5,605 bases of DNA from Gammaproteobacteria bacterium (GTDB lineage Bacteria; Pseudomonadota; Gammaproteobacteria; GCA-001735895), in contig WGBK01000306.1 of NCBI GenBank assembly GCA_015494335.1, positions 1 through 5,605 on the forward strand, read 5' to 3'. The notes beneath the pieces were generated by a model, which was given only the letters and a program-made list of their open reading frames with translations, was not told the DNA's origin and ran no database searches. Each line of letters begins with the position of its first letter. The first letter of the stretch is position 1. Below, piece by piece: positions 5,551 through 5,605 of this stretch. The position numbers and the translations under genes were made by a program.

Positions 5551-5605
5551 GGAGCGGCAGGGTACCGACGACGGGCCGGCAATGCCAGCGCCAGACCCGT
5601 ATCGA
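5551..5605. other. Upstream region of trmJ up to the window edge
   Basis: Fifty-five bases with no recognisable gene, ribosome site or promoter. The trmJ frame is open through it without an ATG, GTG or TTG start, so I see no reason to extend trmJ. In many gammaproteobacteria suhB lies divergently beyond this point; nothing of it can be confirmed here. Confidence 0.4.

Noticed and set aside
1..5605. CRISPR array, tRNA or rRNA genes, insertion sequences or attachment sites
   Set aside because: No direct repeat series, cloverleaf-like sequence, transposase motif or terminal inverted repeats were seen; nearly all the window is accounted for by genes.

Overview
The window is a GC-rich piece of a proteobacterial, most likely gammaproteobacterial, chromosome. 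It holds an iron-sulfur cluster (isc) operon on the minus strand, next to trmJ. The trmJ–iscR neighbourhood, the IscA and HscB/HscA chaperone types and the residue-level agreement with E. coli Isc proteins support that placement; I cannot name the genus.

Layout, from the right edge to the left along the minus strand: trmJ (tRNA Cm32/Um32 methyltransferase, 4825-5550); then a plus-strand gene for a CbiM-like (COG3235-type) membrane protein (4161-4820), which converges on trmJ with a 4-nt gap and diverges from iscR; a 195-nt divergent intergenic region (3966-4160) carrying the iscR promoter and two tandem IscR type-1-like operators; then the close-packed operon iscR (3528-3965), a NifS/IscS-family cysteine desulfurase (2360-3514), iscA (2025-2348), hscB (1479-2021) and hscA (5' 493 codons, cut by the left edge). 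Gaps within the operon are 13 nt, 11 nt, 3 nt and a 1-nt overlap, so it is very probably one transcript. A ferredoxin gene (fdx) would be expected beyond the left edge.

Three things are unusual. (1) There is no iscU, and no canonical iscS: the desulfurase gene, itself short at the C-terminus, is followed directly by iscA, although HscB and HscA are chaperones for IscU. (2) The IscR protein aligns without gaps to E. coli IscR through this region, but three of the four [2Fe-2S] ligands are replaced (C92 to K, C98 to S, H107 to E; only C104 remains). (3) Despite this, the iscR promoter keeps two good matches to the type 1 operator, the class that in E. coli needs cluster-loaded IscR. Together they suggest a variant isc locus whose cluster sensing and scaffold supply differ from the E. 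coli model. HscB also has an unexpected four-cysteine cluster.

How the genes would work together: the desulfurase supplies sulfur, IscA handles iron or cluster transfer, HscB delivers client (IscU, which must be encoded elsewhere) to HscA for ATP-driven cluster release, and IscR sets operon output. The CbiM-like membrane protein has no proven link to this pathway.
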